Notes: generated from the sequence alone by a model not told the origin. Shown: positions 36,361 to 49,200, numbered from the stretch's first letter. The stretch is 64,000 nt of DNA from Xanthostigma xanthostigma (GCA_963575645.1 OY754467.1:24263001-24327000); one strand, 5' to 3'. Translations and numbers: made by a program.

Positions 36361-38266
36361 ATAAGGACGTAGTCTGGTGTTCGGGTTTCGGAAAATCTAA
36401 TTTATTTTTTGTTACATTTTTCGTAAGTATAATATATTAAGAAAATACTGTAAAAATTTTAGATCGAAATATTAAATACTAGTAACCCGGTACGGCTTCG
36501 CCCGAATTTGTAGATTGCTACCGTTTATTCGGCGACTTACGTTGCAAAATTGGTCTCCGCGAAAAGTGCTTTTATTTTAACGCGAGGGGGGAAAATTTAA
36601 GCCGTGTTTCTCAATTATAAAGCTACAACTTTAGGCAAAAATTGTAATTCGAAACGAAATATTCCGTGGAACTGAAGTATTAGTTCAGTCGACGGAATAT
36701 TGAACTTAATATGTAAAAACACTATAAAAAAATTAGAAATATAAAAAGAACTGAAATATTACTTAAAACTACTCACTGAAAATATATTATCCTCTCTTTT
36801 CCTTTTAAATCAAATAACTTACAGTCCAAATTGATGATTTACACCGTGATCGTAATTATTTGGACGTTTATAAAATACATTGTTTCTTCAGGACCTGCTC
36901 GTAATACATAATTAATTATTTTGTTAGGTTCCCCCTTCGCATACCTGAGCCTCTCCCGCGCTTACATCCCTGGCACAGCCAAACGCAACCAGAATTATTT
37001 TGTCAAATAATGTTCTAAATTTTATACTTAAAATTATAAACAAACTTATTTAAATATAGATTAACACTATATCGGTTAAAACAGCTCCGTAAATAGTTCA
37101 TTATTTATTATCAAATTTGAAAGATAAAAATGGTTTTCGTGAGTTATCCTTAGAAGATAAATATATGCTGTCGCGGAATTTTTTTTAGAACTTTTCAGGA
37201 GGAACATATCAGCCATACATTATTTTCGTGTAACTTTAACTATTCCCGCAGCGGACGCCGTGGAAGCTCTCAAGAGGCACGACTTTTCCCGACTTAGTTG
37301 ACGAATATCATCATAACTTTAGCTAATTTGCACATAATATACATAATATATAACCTATGTTGGTCAGGAGTAATGTACCTTTCAAACGATGGACGAATTT
37401 TTTTAAATAAGTGCTGTGGCTCCGGAGATTACCCTCCACATACACACAAACTCACAAAATTTGCTCTCTCTCTTTATAATATTAGTATAGATTTACAAAA
37501 CTATAGCATATAGTCGAGTGTTGCAACGGTCTTACGGTAAGACTCTTACCGGCTCTAACCTCTCAATTGTTATCACGTTACCCTTATACTCTCGCAGAAT
37601 AGAGCAAAAAAATTAGCTTTAAAAACGGAAGGTTTACTATATGCATCAGGCATAGCTGATTAATGTAAATATATATTTTTATTTTTTTGTAAGAAATCTG
37701 AATTCAAAACTTTAAACGCGTTTTTCTCAAAACTACGTTTTTGTAAGCGGCGCGGGTGATAGAAACAATTGTGTACAACCGATTGCTTTCATTTTTGCAC
37801 AGAGTATTCTACACAACAATAGTTCCGTCCGGGACGTACTAGAATTTCTTAATTATAAAAATCATTTTTATTTTTTTTAACCGATTTTCAACGACAAAAT
37901 CATGATTTTCTCATTGTTTTATTTTAAAACCCGCCATTTTGTTCTTTATTAATAAAAGTGTTTATTTATAGTACGGGATAAAGCCACAAGCCTACGAAAG
38001 AATAATCAATTTAATTTTTATAATTCAGATGACTCCAAGTAACGTTATCACCCGCACTACCCACCTACCACCATTTAAAGTGGTCTACTTTAGGTTAAAA
38101 AAACAATTATAAAATGGCGTAAAATTAAGCAAAAAAAAATTATTTTCTTAGTTTTCAATGTCAATAAAAACATGTAACAAAATTGGAATTATTGTACATT
38201 ATTTTGTTATTTAAAAAAATCCTGAAATAAGGGTTGAAGACGAGCCTGAACACCAGACTACATCCT
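36361..38266. mobile_element. Terminal-inverted-repeat element split by a Helitron
   Basis: AAGGACGTAGTCTGGTGTTC at 36361 pairs with GAACACCAGACTACATCCTT ending about 38266, with one mismatch. About 0.9 kb remains if the Helitron at 36479-37491 is removed. The right portion (37.5-38.2 kb) contains AAACGCGTTTTTCTC, shared in part with 42267. No protein is coded. Confidence 0.6.
36479..37491 (-). mobile_element. Non-autonomous Helitron with canonical ends
   Basis: On the minus strand it starts TCTATACTAATATTATAAAG and ends GAAGCCGTACCGGGTTACTAG. The host bases are A before TC and T after CTAG, the expected A^T insertion. The 3' end can form a GGT...ACC-type hairpin just before CTAG. It is 1,013 bp with no Rep/helicase. 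It lies within the inverted-repeat element at 36361-38266 and so arrived later. Confidence 0.88.
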
Positions 38267-38269
38267 TAA

Positions 38270-39595
38270 TATATAAAACAAAGTCTGGTCAGTTACACCA
38301 TTTATAACTCAAGAACGGCTTAAGCGATCTTAAAAACTTTTTTTTGTTCGATTCGTCTTCAGGTAGATTAAACCGTATGGTCCCAGAGGGGAGCAATAAT
38401 GAAAAAATCTTATAACTCGCTCAATTTAAATCAGATCGGTTTAAAACTAGTCTTATACAAAAGAGGAGTAAATTTTACATAGATTTCGTATAACAGAATT
38501 TACCCAGACAGTTTTTTTATAATCATATATGTATATAGAAAACAAGCTGTATAAATTGAATTTGAACGTCTCTCTCTGTTGTAGTGTGCTATCAATTTTC
38601 TGACATTAGTATTTTGTGAAATGCAATGCCTTCTAAGTTATTCTGCGCATATCTACATATATAATTACCTATTGTATGTCTGTCTTTTCAGAGCCTCCAG
38701 AAGGCCCCAATAGAAAGTTGAAATTTAGCACACTTATTATAGTAGGTATAGGACATGAAAAAGATCCTAACGGAGCCAGATTTTCAATTTTCTCCTCGGG
38801 GACCTAAATAGGGTTTTTTTTTGATAAAAACTTCGTAGAACATAACAGGCCATGGAATGAATAGTTTCCTTGGTTACGTGTATGAACAATGTAGTAAAAT
38901 GTGAATATCAACACTGTGAAGTGTCAAATAAATTTTCTAATAATAATTATTTGTTAATAATCAAAACCAATTGAAATCAAATTATTCTTAAGTCTGTGCG
39001 CAGTAAGTTATTAGTTACAGATTAATTATTTTTCGTCATATAGCAGTAAAAAGAGTGAATTAAAGTAAACTTTAAAAATATGAATATTACTATTTAGTGC
39101 AAGCATCAATGGAAAAACTTCTCTATGCAAAGTATGAAACACACGTTGTCAGTCCTCCGTGTGATCCATTCCATCCCCGAGAGGACGAATGAAAAGGGGT
39201 AAATGTGGAAATTAAAACAAAAATTTTTTTGGAGTAAAAGAAGAAATGTATCCTCTACTACATTTCATATTTCAAAAATCAATAGTAAGGATAAAAGTAA
39301 TTAAATAAAAGCATGCGTGAGATTATTTGGTGTTAGACGTGAAATTTCTGAGGTTCATCTAGCATTTGGACGATTTTATTATTTCATTTATTTTTGTTTT
39401 ATTGGTAAAATACTACTATATTTAACCGTTCCCTTTTTAAATTAAAATAATTTACGTGTTATTATTAATAAATGTCTTTATTTGGCATGTATTTTGCTTT
39501 TTTTTCAGGGCCTACTCACTATTAAACCCTATTTTAAAATTATAACTGTAGTAAATTACCGTAGAATTTAAAGTGTTATACTTTTCTAATACCAT
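38270..39595. other. No gene; family-B-related fragment at 38.28-38.66 kb
   Basis: 38280-38560 carries CAAGAACGGCTTAAGCGAT, CGCTCAATTTAAATCAGATCGG and TTTCGTATAACAGAATTT, a diverged family B body. 38640-38700 (ATTACCTATTGTATGTCTGTC) matches 59450-59470. The rest to 39.6 kb is unassigned. Confidence 0.55.
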
Positions 39596-39603
39596 GATTA
39601 CAG

Positions 39604-39695
39604 CGGTGCACCTACAGAGCTCCTTGATGTAGTGGATAAATCTTTAACTCAGAAGGGACAAGGTACCGAGTTCGATATTTATTTATTTATTTGAT
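39604..39695 (+). mobile_element. tRNA-derived SINE head fragment
   Basis: TGATGTAGTGGATAAATC (box A-like) is followed about 35 bp later by GGTACCGAGTTCGATA (box B-like). The sequence then passes into ATTTATTTATTTATTT. Spacing and the GTAGTGG...GAGTTCGA pattern resemble lepidopteran tRNA-derived SINEs. The 3' half of the tRNA fold is missing, so it is a repeat and not a tRNA gene. Confidence 0.5.
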
Positions 39696-39699
39696 GTAT

Positions 39700-40590
39700 A
39701 TTCATAAAACAAAGTCGGGTTAGTAACACCATTTCTAACTCAAGAACGCCTGCACTGATTTTTAATGAACTCTGATTTATGGATTCGTCTCCACCTAGAA
39801 TAGCAGAATAACTATTAAAATATCGGAAATACTCACGAAAAGAAAATTATACATAAAACGAATTTTTAAAAAAATTAGGTTTGGATAATAATAATCTATT
39901 GTTTAGATGTCGTTGCCATAGCAACTCTATTACATTTTAGCTCTATAATAGTCGCAAACAACTGTCATTCGTGTTTTTACGTATAACTTAAAAACTGCTT
40001 ACTTAAAATTTATCTGTTTTTATTTAAAAATTTTACTGAATTAATGCTTCTGACTGGTGGTTTTTGCGTTTTAAAATTGGCCAAAATCGGAAGCGTTAAT
40101 TCAGTAAACTGTTACCACAAATTTTGCAGAATTTTCCAATAACATAAAATATATCTATCGCACCCGAGTGAAACTAATAAACTATTGAACATAAGATTTT
40201 TTTTGTATTAATTTTATTACGCTGATAAAATCCTAAAGTAAATTTAGCTAAAAGATAACACGACATTCGCTGACTGAAGGATATAATTTGTTTTTGCTTA
40301 GAGAAAAAAACTAAATACAAGTAGTAAGGAACAATAATTGAATTTCAAAAACTCGCGGGTTTTAATCGGTTTTACTTAGCTTGACTCCGTATATTTGTTA
40401 AACTGTTTTTTATTTAAATGTTTGTTTTAAATCTTCAGACAGCTTTTTCAACTATTTCCCGTTATCTGATTGAGTTGAAAATTTTCATACGTGTGTAGTT
40501 TGGATAAAAATACAATATTACAATAACTAATTGACCGGTTCCGCTTTCGTCCGGATGCAAATCGCAATTTTAATAAAGCACACTAAAACT
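39700..40590. other. No gene; small hairpin and Helitron-end fragment
   Basis: TTTACTGAATTAATGCTTC near 40032-40050 pairs with GAAGCGTTAATTCAGTAAA near 40090-40108 across a loop of about 38 nt. ACTAATTGACCGGTTCCGC at 40529 resembles a Helitron 3' end in reverse. The same piece recurs at 41339 (ACTAACTGACCGGTCCG), so family A copy 3 is flanked by related fragments. Confidence 0.5.
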
Positions 40591-41272
40591 TAAAAAAAAA
40601 CTCGGGTCGCAGTGCGAAACCCTGCCGACAATATAGTGTATTTGCTAACACAGGCAGTGTGGCTTTATTACGTGAACTTTACTCTTTTGTTTTTGGTCAA
40701 CATAAAAAATTTAACCCCTTAATACATCCCTTAAAATAATATTTTTTTCTTAATATAAATATTACTATCAATTTATCAAATTAAATCGACCCTTCACTAT
40801 GTAAATCCATATCTACAAACTGATGTTTTCATAAAATTTGTAAGTCCGGTCCTGTCGGGCCGATTTTAATGAAATTTTGACAGCACATTTTCATCTTTAA
40901 TAGTAGGTTAAATTTCAATTTTGAATCGATTCTGAAATATTTTTCGGTATTTTTGGGCCCAAAAAAATTTTTCAACCCCTAAAAACCACCCTTAAAGTGG
41001 TCCGATTGGGCCCATTTTAAATAGGCTTCGTGCGGTGGTGGATTCCAACATGTGGTCCAAATTTCGTTAAAATCGATTAACTCCTTCGAAAGTTATAGCC
41101 CGCACGTATATATATATATATATATACATACATACATATATATATAAACATTTCCAAAAATAGTGCCAAACGTCTTAGGAGGTTATGAAACGTCGAGAAA
41201 TTTTGGTCCGACCCCTAGGTCCCGCCATCCGACCGACGCCAATAGTGTAAGTGCCTTATGGCAAATACACTA
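40591..41272 (+). mobile_element. Family A element, copy 3 (uninterrupted reference)
   Basis: 682 bp from CTCGGGTCGCAGTGCG to GGCAAATACACTAA. It has a TA/CATA microsatellite at 41106-41152 where copy 1 has its AT run and foldback insertion. It is the most intact copy and defines the family: AT-rich, non-coding, with TAGTGTATTTGC near the start and its complement at the end. Confidence 0.85.
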
Positions 41273-43425
41273 ATAAAACAGTTAAAAAGCTTTTTAAGTT
41301 AAACGGTTTTTAATTCCCATGACAATACAATATTATAATAACTAACTGACCGGTCCGAATTTTTTATTATTATTTCGAAATTTGTTGTGTTTCTCTATTA
41401 ACGATTACTATCCAACGCGTAGGTACCGTACACTAATACTAAAAACTACTAAATTTTTACTATAGAACTGTTTTTTTTTATTTTTGAAGTAAAACTTCTT
41501 TAGGCACGCTTGACTTGTGGAGTAAGCATTTACGGAAATCGGACGAGGCGAACGATGCGTGATCGTTCGAGACGAAAGGAAGTTGAGAGGGATATAAGTT
41601 AGTAAAGATAGAGAGAGTCAGAGAGTGTTATGTTTCGTATATTACTGTAGGGGCAAGAGAGAGAGGTGCGCGCGCACAATTTTTTCTCTCTTCCTCAACA
41701 AATACTTTACTGGCTAGTGGCGCCATCAGGTGGCCGAAAATATAAGCAGTATTAAGTCGGGATTTTTATGTAATATTTCTACGTTTAAAGTGAATAAAAT
41801 TATAAATTCGTTTTAAAGATCATATTTTATGAATTTTTGGGTGAATAATAACAAATTATGACAGGAAGAAGTTTTAATTCATTCGTGTGGTCTAAAGCAC
41901 ACTCGCTTTTTTTTTATTTACGGCAAGGTCTAAAAAACTCGATTTTTTTATTGCATTTTCTTATAGCAAAACATTTAAGGAATGTTGTGTCAAAATTTCA
42001 AATCAATTGGAGCAAAACTCTCAGTCATAGACCTTTAAGTTTCCCATCCTGTAATACTGCGGAGCGGCAAGAGCTCGGCGCTTGGTGAGTCAGCGCCGAG
42101 TGTATAAACGCAATTTATTTAAGTTTTGGGTATATAAACGCAGTACCCCCTAGAATAAGACGTAAACTTGAAAAAAAAGCAACGAAGTTTCTGCAAGGGA
42201 TGTACTTCATGCAGCTGTTAAAAATACATTTTTTTCTTCGATTTTTTAGAGTTCCAACTTTAATTGCGTTTTTCTCGAAACCACGTTTCAAAAGTCCGTG
42301 TACATCGTCATTTCAAAACTGCTACACCGATTCTTTTCAAATTTTGTACATACTTTCTACATATAAAATACCAGACCCTAACGTTTTTTTTGTTACATTG
42401 AGGGGGTTTTGTAGTTTTAAAATGTTGGATTTTTTCGTAAAAAATCGCAATTTTGACTTGAAGCAACCATCTAAAGTTTAAAAATGAAAAAAAAAGAACT
42501 TTAGGGTCTAGAAAAACATCTGTTTTAACTAAATTGTCTTGTTTTCAAATAATTCTACGCTGAGATGTAGTGTACACCGCGAATCATCTTTTCTAAAAGG
42601 CGTGCTCGAAAACGCTTTGTCACCGGCTTATTTTTCAATATTTTTCTACAAAAAAATTACAAAATGTTGTTCAAATGATGCTTTGTAACATACGAAACAT
42701 TAAAATATATCCACTTCAATCTTTAAAAAAAATCGTAAGAAAAGTGTTTTTTTTTCACCCGTTAGATCCTACCCCCCTCCCCCCAAACGTACTCCATTTT
42801 GTCAAGAATCAATAATTTTAAATCAGGTATGGTATGCGACAGATGCGAGTATTATAAAAATTAAGATCCCACCTCATTTTTTTTTCAATTGATATTTGAC
42901 CAAACAAATACACATTGTTTCTTCGAGACGCCAAATCGCAGCTTTGCATCACAATCGTAAATAAAAAATATGGTTAATATTACAGGATATGTATAATTTG
43001 AATTACGAAAACCCTAATTTAATTATTCCAATACTTTCACAAAATCAAAACATCTGGAAAATATCGATTTGTTTATCCTGTTTGGTGTATTCCTCTTAAA
43101 AAATAATATATAGGTACTTAAATTATATTATAGATCTGTTTATATATTTTTACTTGCTACAGAAACGATATAATAAAGAACATTATTCACCGTTTTTTCA
43201 AACAATATTTTATACTACGTCTCTGGCAGGTTGACTTTTCATTTCAAGATAAATAGATTTTCCGATGAGAAGCTGCAAACTTACAATTATTAATTAAAGC
43301 TCGATCAGCTTTGACAGTTAATTCAGTCACTCATTTTATCTTTTCCGATTTCCAGATTTCTTTATTAAAATATATCAACATTTTCACTGAGGTATTTTTT
43401 AAATGAGACATCCTTAATTAAATAT
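41273..43425. other. No gene recognised
   Basis: About 2.1 kb of non-coding sequence. It contains a GA-rich patch (41600-41690), a local repeat of GTATAAACGCA (42099 and 42132), and a C-run (42768-42785). 42200-42620 has blocks such as GCGTTTTTCTCGAAACCACG and CTACACCGATTCTTTTC, typical of dispersed insect repeats, but ends cannot be fixed. Confidence 0.5.
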
Positions 43426-43429
43426 ACAG

Positions 43430-43645
43430 ATGTTTCAAAAGTCCCGGAACGGCTGAATATCTCAGAAATTAAGATGTTGCGAATGAAAGTTGCTCAAGTC
43501 GTTGTAATGTATTTTTCGGTCACAAATTTTTTTTCCAAGGAGATGCCTCCGTGGGGCAACAGGGGGTAACTCCGAAGTTTTAAATGGCAACCCTATTTTT
43601 TTTTATTGCTTAAAGTTCTTCGGGCAAAAAAAGACATCTTTTGTG
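43430..43645 (+). mobile_element. Truncated copy of the 3401-3994 family
   Basis: TGTTTCAAAAGTCCCGGAACGG, GTTGCGAATGAAAGTTGCTCAA, GTATTTTTCGGTCAC, AACTCCGAAG and AAAAAGACATCTTTTGT match the left arm of 3401-3994, including the segment missing from that element's right arm. The right half is absent. Confidence 0.8.
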
Positions 43646-44529
43646 CCAGTATAGCGGTCGTGAAATAAAACTAGTGCGGTAAAGTTGCGTTAAGTAAAAT
43701 AAATATAGCCCTACCACCATTATTATTATTATTATTAATCATAGTCTAATCGCATGAGCTTCTAACGCAGTCAACAATAAATTAGACGTGAACCTCTTCA
43801 AATTGAACTGTAAAACATTTTTGAAATTTCAACGAAAATCAGTTATTTTATAGAGGATACGTGCAAAAACTACTGCACATTTCTCGCGTGAGATGATAAA
43901 TATGATTAATTTGACTAGCACGTTAGCAGGCCCTCGTTTGTAACGTATTGTCACATTCGTAAAACATTAGTCATCACATACTAGAAAAATAACAAATTAT
44001 TTCTAGCGTATTATTTATTTTGACAAAAACGACTGTATGTTATGCTGTAAATATTTTAGTGCAGATTCCCAAAGAGAAACTCTTGTGTTACATCTCGTAT
44101 GTAATACAGATCGCTTCTAAAATATTTTTTGTTTGTTTGTATAGCAATGAAAATCATTTGAAAGTTGAAAGTTAAATATCAATAGATTAAAAGAAACAAC
44201 AGCATGTACTTTAGATTCCATCATAATGGAAATGAAACTTTTTCTCTCACGAACAAAAAAGCGGTACATAGTAAAGTTAGTGAATTTACTTAGTATACCC
44301 ATATGCTAAAGAGAGATAACAATGAAATAGACCCAAGACGGCTGTCTGACAGAAAATGATTCATAGTAATATCTACTTTAGGCTGCAAATCAAAAAAACA
44401 TCACAGCAAATAAAATTTACACAATTTTAAATTTGGGTAATTTATGTGTTTTTGAATATGAAAATGAGTACCTGTCATCGATATTTATTACCCACGACGG
44501 ACCGGACTAGTAGCGTTTAGGGTAAGAGA
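43646..44529. other. No gene; ATT microsatellite and an old dispersed repeat
   Basis: An (ATT)n run lies at about 43718-43737. 44268-44495 is the diverged relative of 860-1060 (TATGCTAAAGAGAG, AACAATGAAATAG, CTGACAGAAAAT). Confidence 0.5.
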
Positions 44530-45980
44530 TTATTTGTTCGTTTGTATGTTTGTTTGTTTATGCACTTGAATGTTGTCAATTATCTCGAAAACGGCTTGAT
44601 AGATTCAGATGCCGTTTTCTGTAAATGATTTGTACTTCATCTGCGATGGCTCTTAGATAAATGTTACGATGGTAACTCGCCAGGGGGTGCTGCACTGCAA
44701 AAAAACGAATGTTGCTAGCTAAATCGAAATTGAATTATACAGCAACGTATACTGGTTTGCTTATACCAAAGGCTTTTAAAATTTTTCAACGCACCTGAAG
44801 AAGTATACCTAAAATAATATTTTGCAAGCAATCACTAAAAAGTTTAAAATAAAATATAAAACAAAATTAAAAATTTATAAAAAAACCCACGACGGATGTA
44901 AACGTTGTAAAGGATTAAATAAAATTTTCAAATCCCCCGACTTAAAAGAGATAAGTAACCAAAGAAAATCCGTCGAGGGTTGCCGTTCACTGCCCTAAAA
45001 TGCAATTTTAGAGTAGGTAATTGTGACTGATTGAAATCACGTTGGGTACGTAAATAATAATTTATAGTTTTCAATTAATATTTTCGTATTTTTAATTCAG
45101 CGCAGCGAATAGCAGCTTCCAACGGACTTTCTTTGGTTAATTACTTCTTGTAAGTCGGGGGATTTTAAAATTTTTGACGTGATAACGTCTTATAAATTGA
45201 TGAATCACCAATCTTATAAATTGATAAAACACCGGCTGCATGCACGAAAAAGTGTAACGTTCCTAACGGTCGTAACGTTCCTAACGTTCGTAACGTTCCT
45301 AACGCGTAACGTTCCGCCTGACCCTGTGCGTGCTTTTTGCTAATTTCTCGCTCAATTTAAATCAGATCAGTTTGAAACCAGTCTTAAACGAAAGAGGAGA
45401 ACATTTTACATAGATTTCGTATAACAGAATTTGCCTAAACAGTTTTTTTATACAAATTTATATAGAAAAATAGCTGTATAAATGCAATGTTGTCTAATGC
45501 ATGGCGCGACGCGGTCGGTCGTCTTTGTTTGCCGTACATGGAAATTAGAAGATAACGTATGTCTTGTCTTAACATGAAAACGGCTGCATTTCTAATGTTT
45601 AATTCAATTTTTTGACATTAGTATTTTGTGTAATGCAACGCCTTCTAAGTTAAGTATTGGAATAACTAATTATTATTAGAACATAATACTTTGACAGTTG
45701 CAAACGTCACTTTTGACATTTCTTATCATTCCGACACCAAGGATAAGCGGATTGAAACCAAATTTTGGGAGGATGTATTACGGAATACGTTATCACGTAA
45801 AACTATCGTCCGTAAACCGACTTTACAGACAACCAATTTCTTTTAATTAATTTACGATATATTCAGGTGTGTCAAACTTTAAAACTCACATTACATTAAT
45901 TTTTTAATACTTTTTCTATTACAACGTTTACATCCGTCGTGGGTTTTTTTCAAAATTTTTAATTTTGTTTTATATTATAT
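44530..45980 (+). mobile_element. Family C element, copy 2, split by family B
   Basis: The order is GTTTGTTTGTTTATGCAC, CTCGAAAACGGCTTGAT, CTGCGATGGCTCTTAG, AAAAAGTTTAAAATAAA, then the inverted-repeat head AACCCACGACGGATG (44884). The arm continues to 45175, stops at TTTTAAAATTTTT, and resumes after the family B insert with TTTTTCTATTACAACG and TTTACATCCGTCGTGGG (about 45905-45940). Same family as 11614 and 52782. Confidence 0.7.
45176..45838 (+). mobile_element. Family B element, copy 2, inside family C
   Basis: GACGTGATAACGTC opens and CAGACAACCAATT closes the copy. The minisatellite at 45255-45316 uses a 9-bp unit (TAACGTTCC / TAACGTTCG / TAACGGTCG) with one 7-bp TAACGCG. The sequence jumps from GGGAGGATG directly to TATTACGGAATACG, so the GCGCATGCGC array found in copy 3 is absent. 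It encodes no protein. Confidence 0.85.
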
Positions 45981-46253
45981 TTTTTCAATGCATTTATTTA
46001 GGATTCTAGTCAAAACAAAACGAATAATAAATAAACTAAAGTTCATTAAGATTATGCGACCTGTATAGCTGTTGTTCGCAGGTTTCAATTGAAATGTTAC
46101 GACTTATTAAGATTTTGAATCAATCTAGAAATTGTTCAACTTTATACTCGTAGAAAAAGATCTACCCTTTTCAAAAAGCTGCAATTTCAATGAATCTCAT
46201 GCGAAATTAACCTAGATATAACTTCTTGTAGCAGTGTAACTGTGTGTGCAATA

Positions 46254-47247
46254 TAGTGCAGGCAAATTAACATATTTAGAAGCCAAGACCAACATTAATT
46301 GTAGACAGAACTTTTACCATTGAAAACGAAAGGTGCTTATAATGAACGTAAAAAATAAAAATGCCCAGCCAGGAGTCTTAAAAATATATTATTGCGTTTT
46401 CCAGCGAAACTTGATGTTATATCAAAAAATGTTCTACAGGACAGTTGTAGAACATAAAAAGACCTACAACTTTCATAGAGGTCACTTTTTACTCTGATCT
46501 CAAAATGTCCGTGAAAAATGCAAAATGTGCGAAGAAAACGATTCTTTTGTTTTTTATTTTAACTCAATTTTGATGAAATTTTGAGGAAGAATGCCTTTTT
46601 AGGTCTTAAATAAGCACAAATATTTTTACATAAAAAATCGAAAAATTTTTGTGATATTCAGTTCTTTCAGTCAAAAACCAAAACCAAAAAAAGAAAATTC
46701 TACGGTGAAAATTCATTATGCAGAGTTCTTCCTTTGCTTATTTTTAGTGTTTTTACATGTACTTTCTGATACAATAATAAAAAATAATAGTGCCTATTTA
46801 ACAGCACGCTCAAAAATTGGAAAAACTAAAAAATTACTTTTGTAACTATGAATTTTTCAGTAATTGTTGATAATTTGTTTAAATTTATAAGACAATTGAA
46901 AAACGGATTACATCATACAATTGAAGGGGCAAATATACAAAAGAAACTGTCTTTCATTGTTTGACCGGAAACCTATTTTTTTCGCAGTAATGTTATAAAC
47001 ATTAAATTAGAATAATAAAGCTTCACATAAGTAAGCAAAATAATCTTTTTTTTTGTCATAGAATAAAAAAATATCCAAAACAAAAGTTGTAGATCATGAA
47101 AAAATTTGACCCCCCGAATTAACCCTTTACTACTCCTGGCCGGGCATTTTTATTTTTTACGTTCATTATAAGCCCCTTTACCGTTTACAATGATAAAAGT
47201 TCTGTCTACAATTAATACACATTCTAAATCTAATTTGCCTGCACTAA
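46254..47247. mobile_element. Inverted-repeat element with AGTGCAGGCAAATTA ends
   Basis: TAGTGCAGGCAAATTA at 46254 and its complement ending 47246 are the outer ends. Arms of about 130 bp match (AATTGTAGACAGAACTTTTA, GCTTATAATGAACG, AAAAATAAAAATGCCC, GCCAGGAGT). The 0.7-kb centre has no coding signal. Confidence 0.8.
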
Positions 47248-48973
47248 TAGTCACATTAAGTTAACAAATATTTTCAAATTGTGGACATTCATCAAGATTT
47301 CTAAGTGAATGGCGTCTTTGAATGTCGAACTGCTAACATGTTAAAGTGTTGAGATTGTTGTATGTGCCACATCGCGTGACTGACTTATGTTTGGTGAGTA
47401 TTTTATTATATATGAGATTATCATGAAACAAAGTCGGTCGGAAACATGCTCTGTCATGAAGACGTCGCGACGGCGGGGAATGGCGACACGCTGACTGTCG
47501 GTTAAAATATTACATGGATTTTACTGCATGAGTACAGGGTGTAACCATATAGTTCTTACAAGATGATGGAAAAAATGAGAGTGAAATAATATTTAGAAAA
47601 GTTATACTCACAGAAAAATTTAAAGTTATTGGTAAGTGAGATCTTGAATAATGAAAGATGAGGTATATAATTTTGAGAAAAATATCTATCAATAGAGAAT
47701 CTGCTGAATGATGAACAAGAAACAATTTGGTGTTAGTATAAGAGAGAGAAGTTGAAAAGAATGAATAAGTATAGAAATAAAAGAATTAGGATAGTACATG
47801 TCGGTTGTTTTGCACTTTTCTGTAGGACTACGTCTTTTGAAATAAAATTTAACCTTTAACTACTGACGCGGAGTCTGAGAGACTTCATTGCGCACTTTAT
47901 CTTCCTTTTAGATGCCGACAGCTTCAGTACCTTCCTATCTTAGTATGTGCTATAATATTCTGTCACAATCTACTTCGTACCATTTACTAAGTTCAGTTTA
48001 ACGTTAGGACTGAGTCACATAAGATTAAGATTTTTTATGAATTCATGAACATAATTTGAGTTGATTTTTGAAAATTAATTTTGGTTGTTTATATATAGTG
48101 ACCAAAGCCCGTGTCCTATTTAAAATTTATTATAGGTTAATTTGCATTTTAGTATCAAAATTCATTCAAAAATAGCGGTTTTTTATGACAAGTATCAATT
48201 TACTAATAATATTGAAAATTTTGAACCTGCAATATTATTAAATTAATAGTGAAAATTTAGTAATCAGTGTAAATTAAAAATCAATATGATTAGATCTCTA
48301 TATTGCATCTAATTTAGTATATTAGTGAATAACAATGGTATCAGACGACATTATCGCCATGATGTAAATGCCACTATCGGGACTTAAACCCTAAAGTTCC
48401 AATTTTGGGAGTTTCGGGCCCACGTTCTGACAGTGGCATTTACATTTTTTTATACTTAATAGAATATATTCCAATATTATTCTAATATTTAATAGAATAT
48501 ATTCTGTATACTTGAACGCCAGTATAGAAAAGAAATTCTCGAAATTTGATTTTACTTTTAAATTAAAATGAAATGAAATAGAATCTAAAAGTATATTATA
48601 TAACAAGATATTTTAAAAGATGATCTAATTTTTTCCTATTAATAAATTATGTCTTCATGTACTGAAAACACTCCAGTATTTCAATATTCATTGACTTCTC
48701 AGCTGAATTACATATTCAGTTTGTCCTATATCTTTACAAGAACAAAGTAACCAATTTTATCATAGTCGTAAGTTAATAATAAATAACAAACCAAATACAC
48801 AATTCTATTTTGTGGGGGGCTAAACTATTGCTAATTAACTTTGTAATACTATATGTTATAGTGTTCGTTTCATAACTATTAATCCTAGATGAAAAGCACA
48901 AGCACGTTTTTGTGTAGTTCTGACAAATTAGAAAATAGATTTAAATAATAGTAGGTATTTTACACCATAATGA
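47248..48973. other. No gene; single TIR-like end and a small hairpin
   Basis: GTACAGGGTGTAACC at 47532 resembles a lone TACAGGGTGT terminus. ATGTAAATGCCACTATC and GACAGTGGCATTTACA (48363-48446) form a short inverted repeat around about 55 bp. Nothing else is recognisable. Confidence 0.45.
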
Positions 48974-49200
48974 CCGAAAGTGTGATATTCTTGCCCTGCG
49001 CGCCATAATGCCTGAGGCGAAGCCGAGGGTATCATGGCGCAAAGGGCAAAATATCACAGTTCCGGCCAGTGTGGTGTATACTATTTTTCTTAATACTTCG
49101 GTCGTAAGCACATTAATTAATTAATTATTAATTAATTATATAAAAACACAGTTAAATTCTAAGCAATCAGCTTTGATTTTATACGTAAAAACATGAATGA
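48974..49200. repeat. Structured hairpin plus shared CGGCCA(C/G)TGTGG block
   Basis: CGAAAGTGTGATATT and AATATCACAGTTCCGG pair. Inside them TTGCCCTGCGCGCCAT pairs with ATGGCGCAAAGGGCAA, and a tip CCTGAGGC-GAA-GCCGAGGG closes the stem. One hairpin therefore spans 48974-49062. The following GTGTGGTGTATACTATTTTTCTT and TGATTTTATACG also occur inside the foldback at 30505-30580. Confidence 0.65.
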
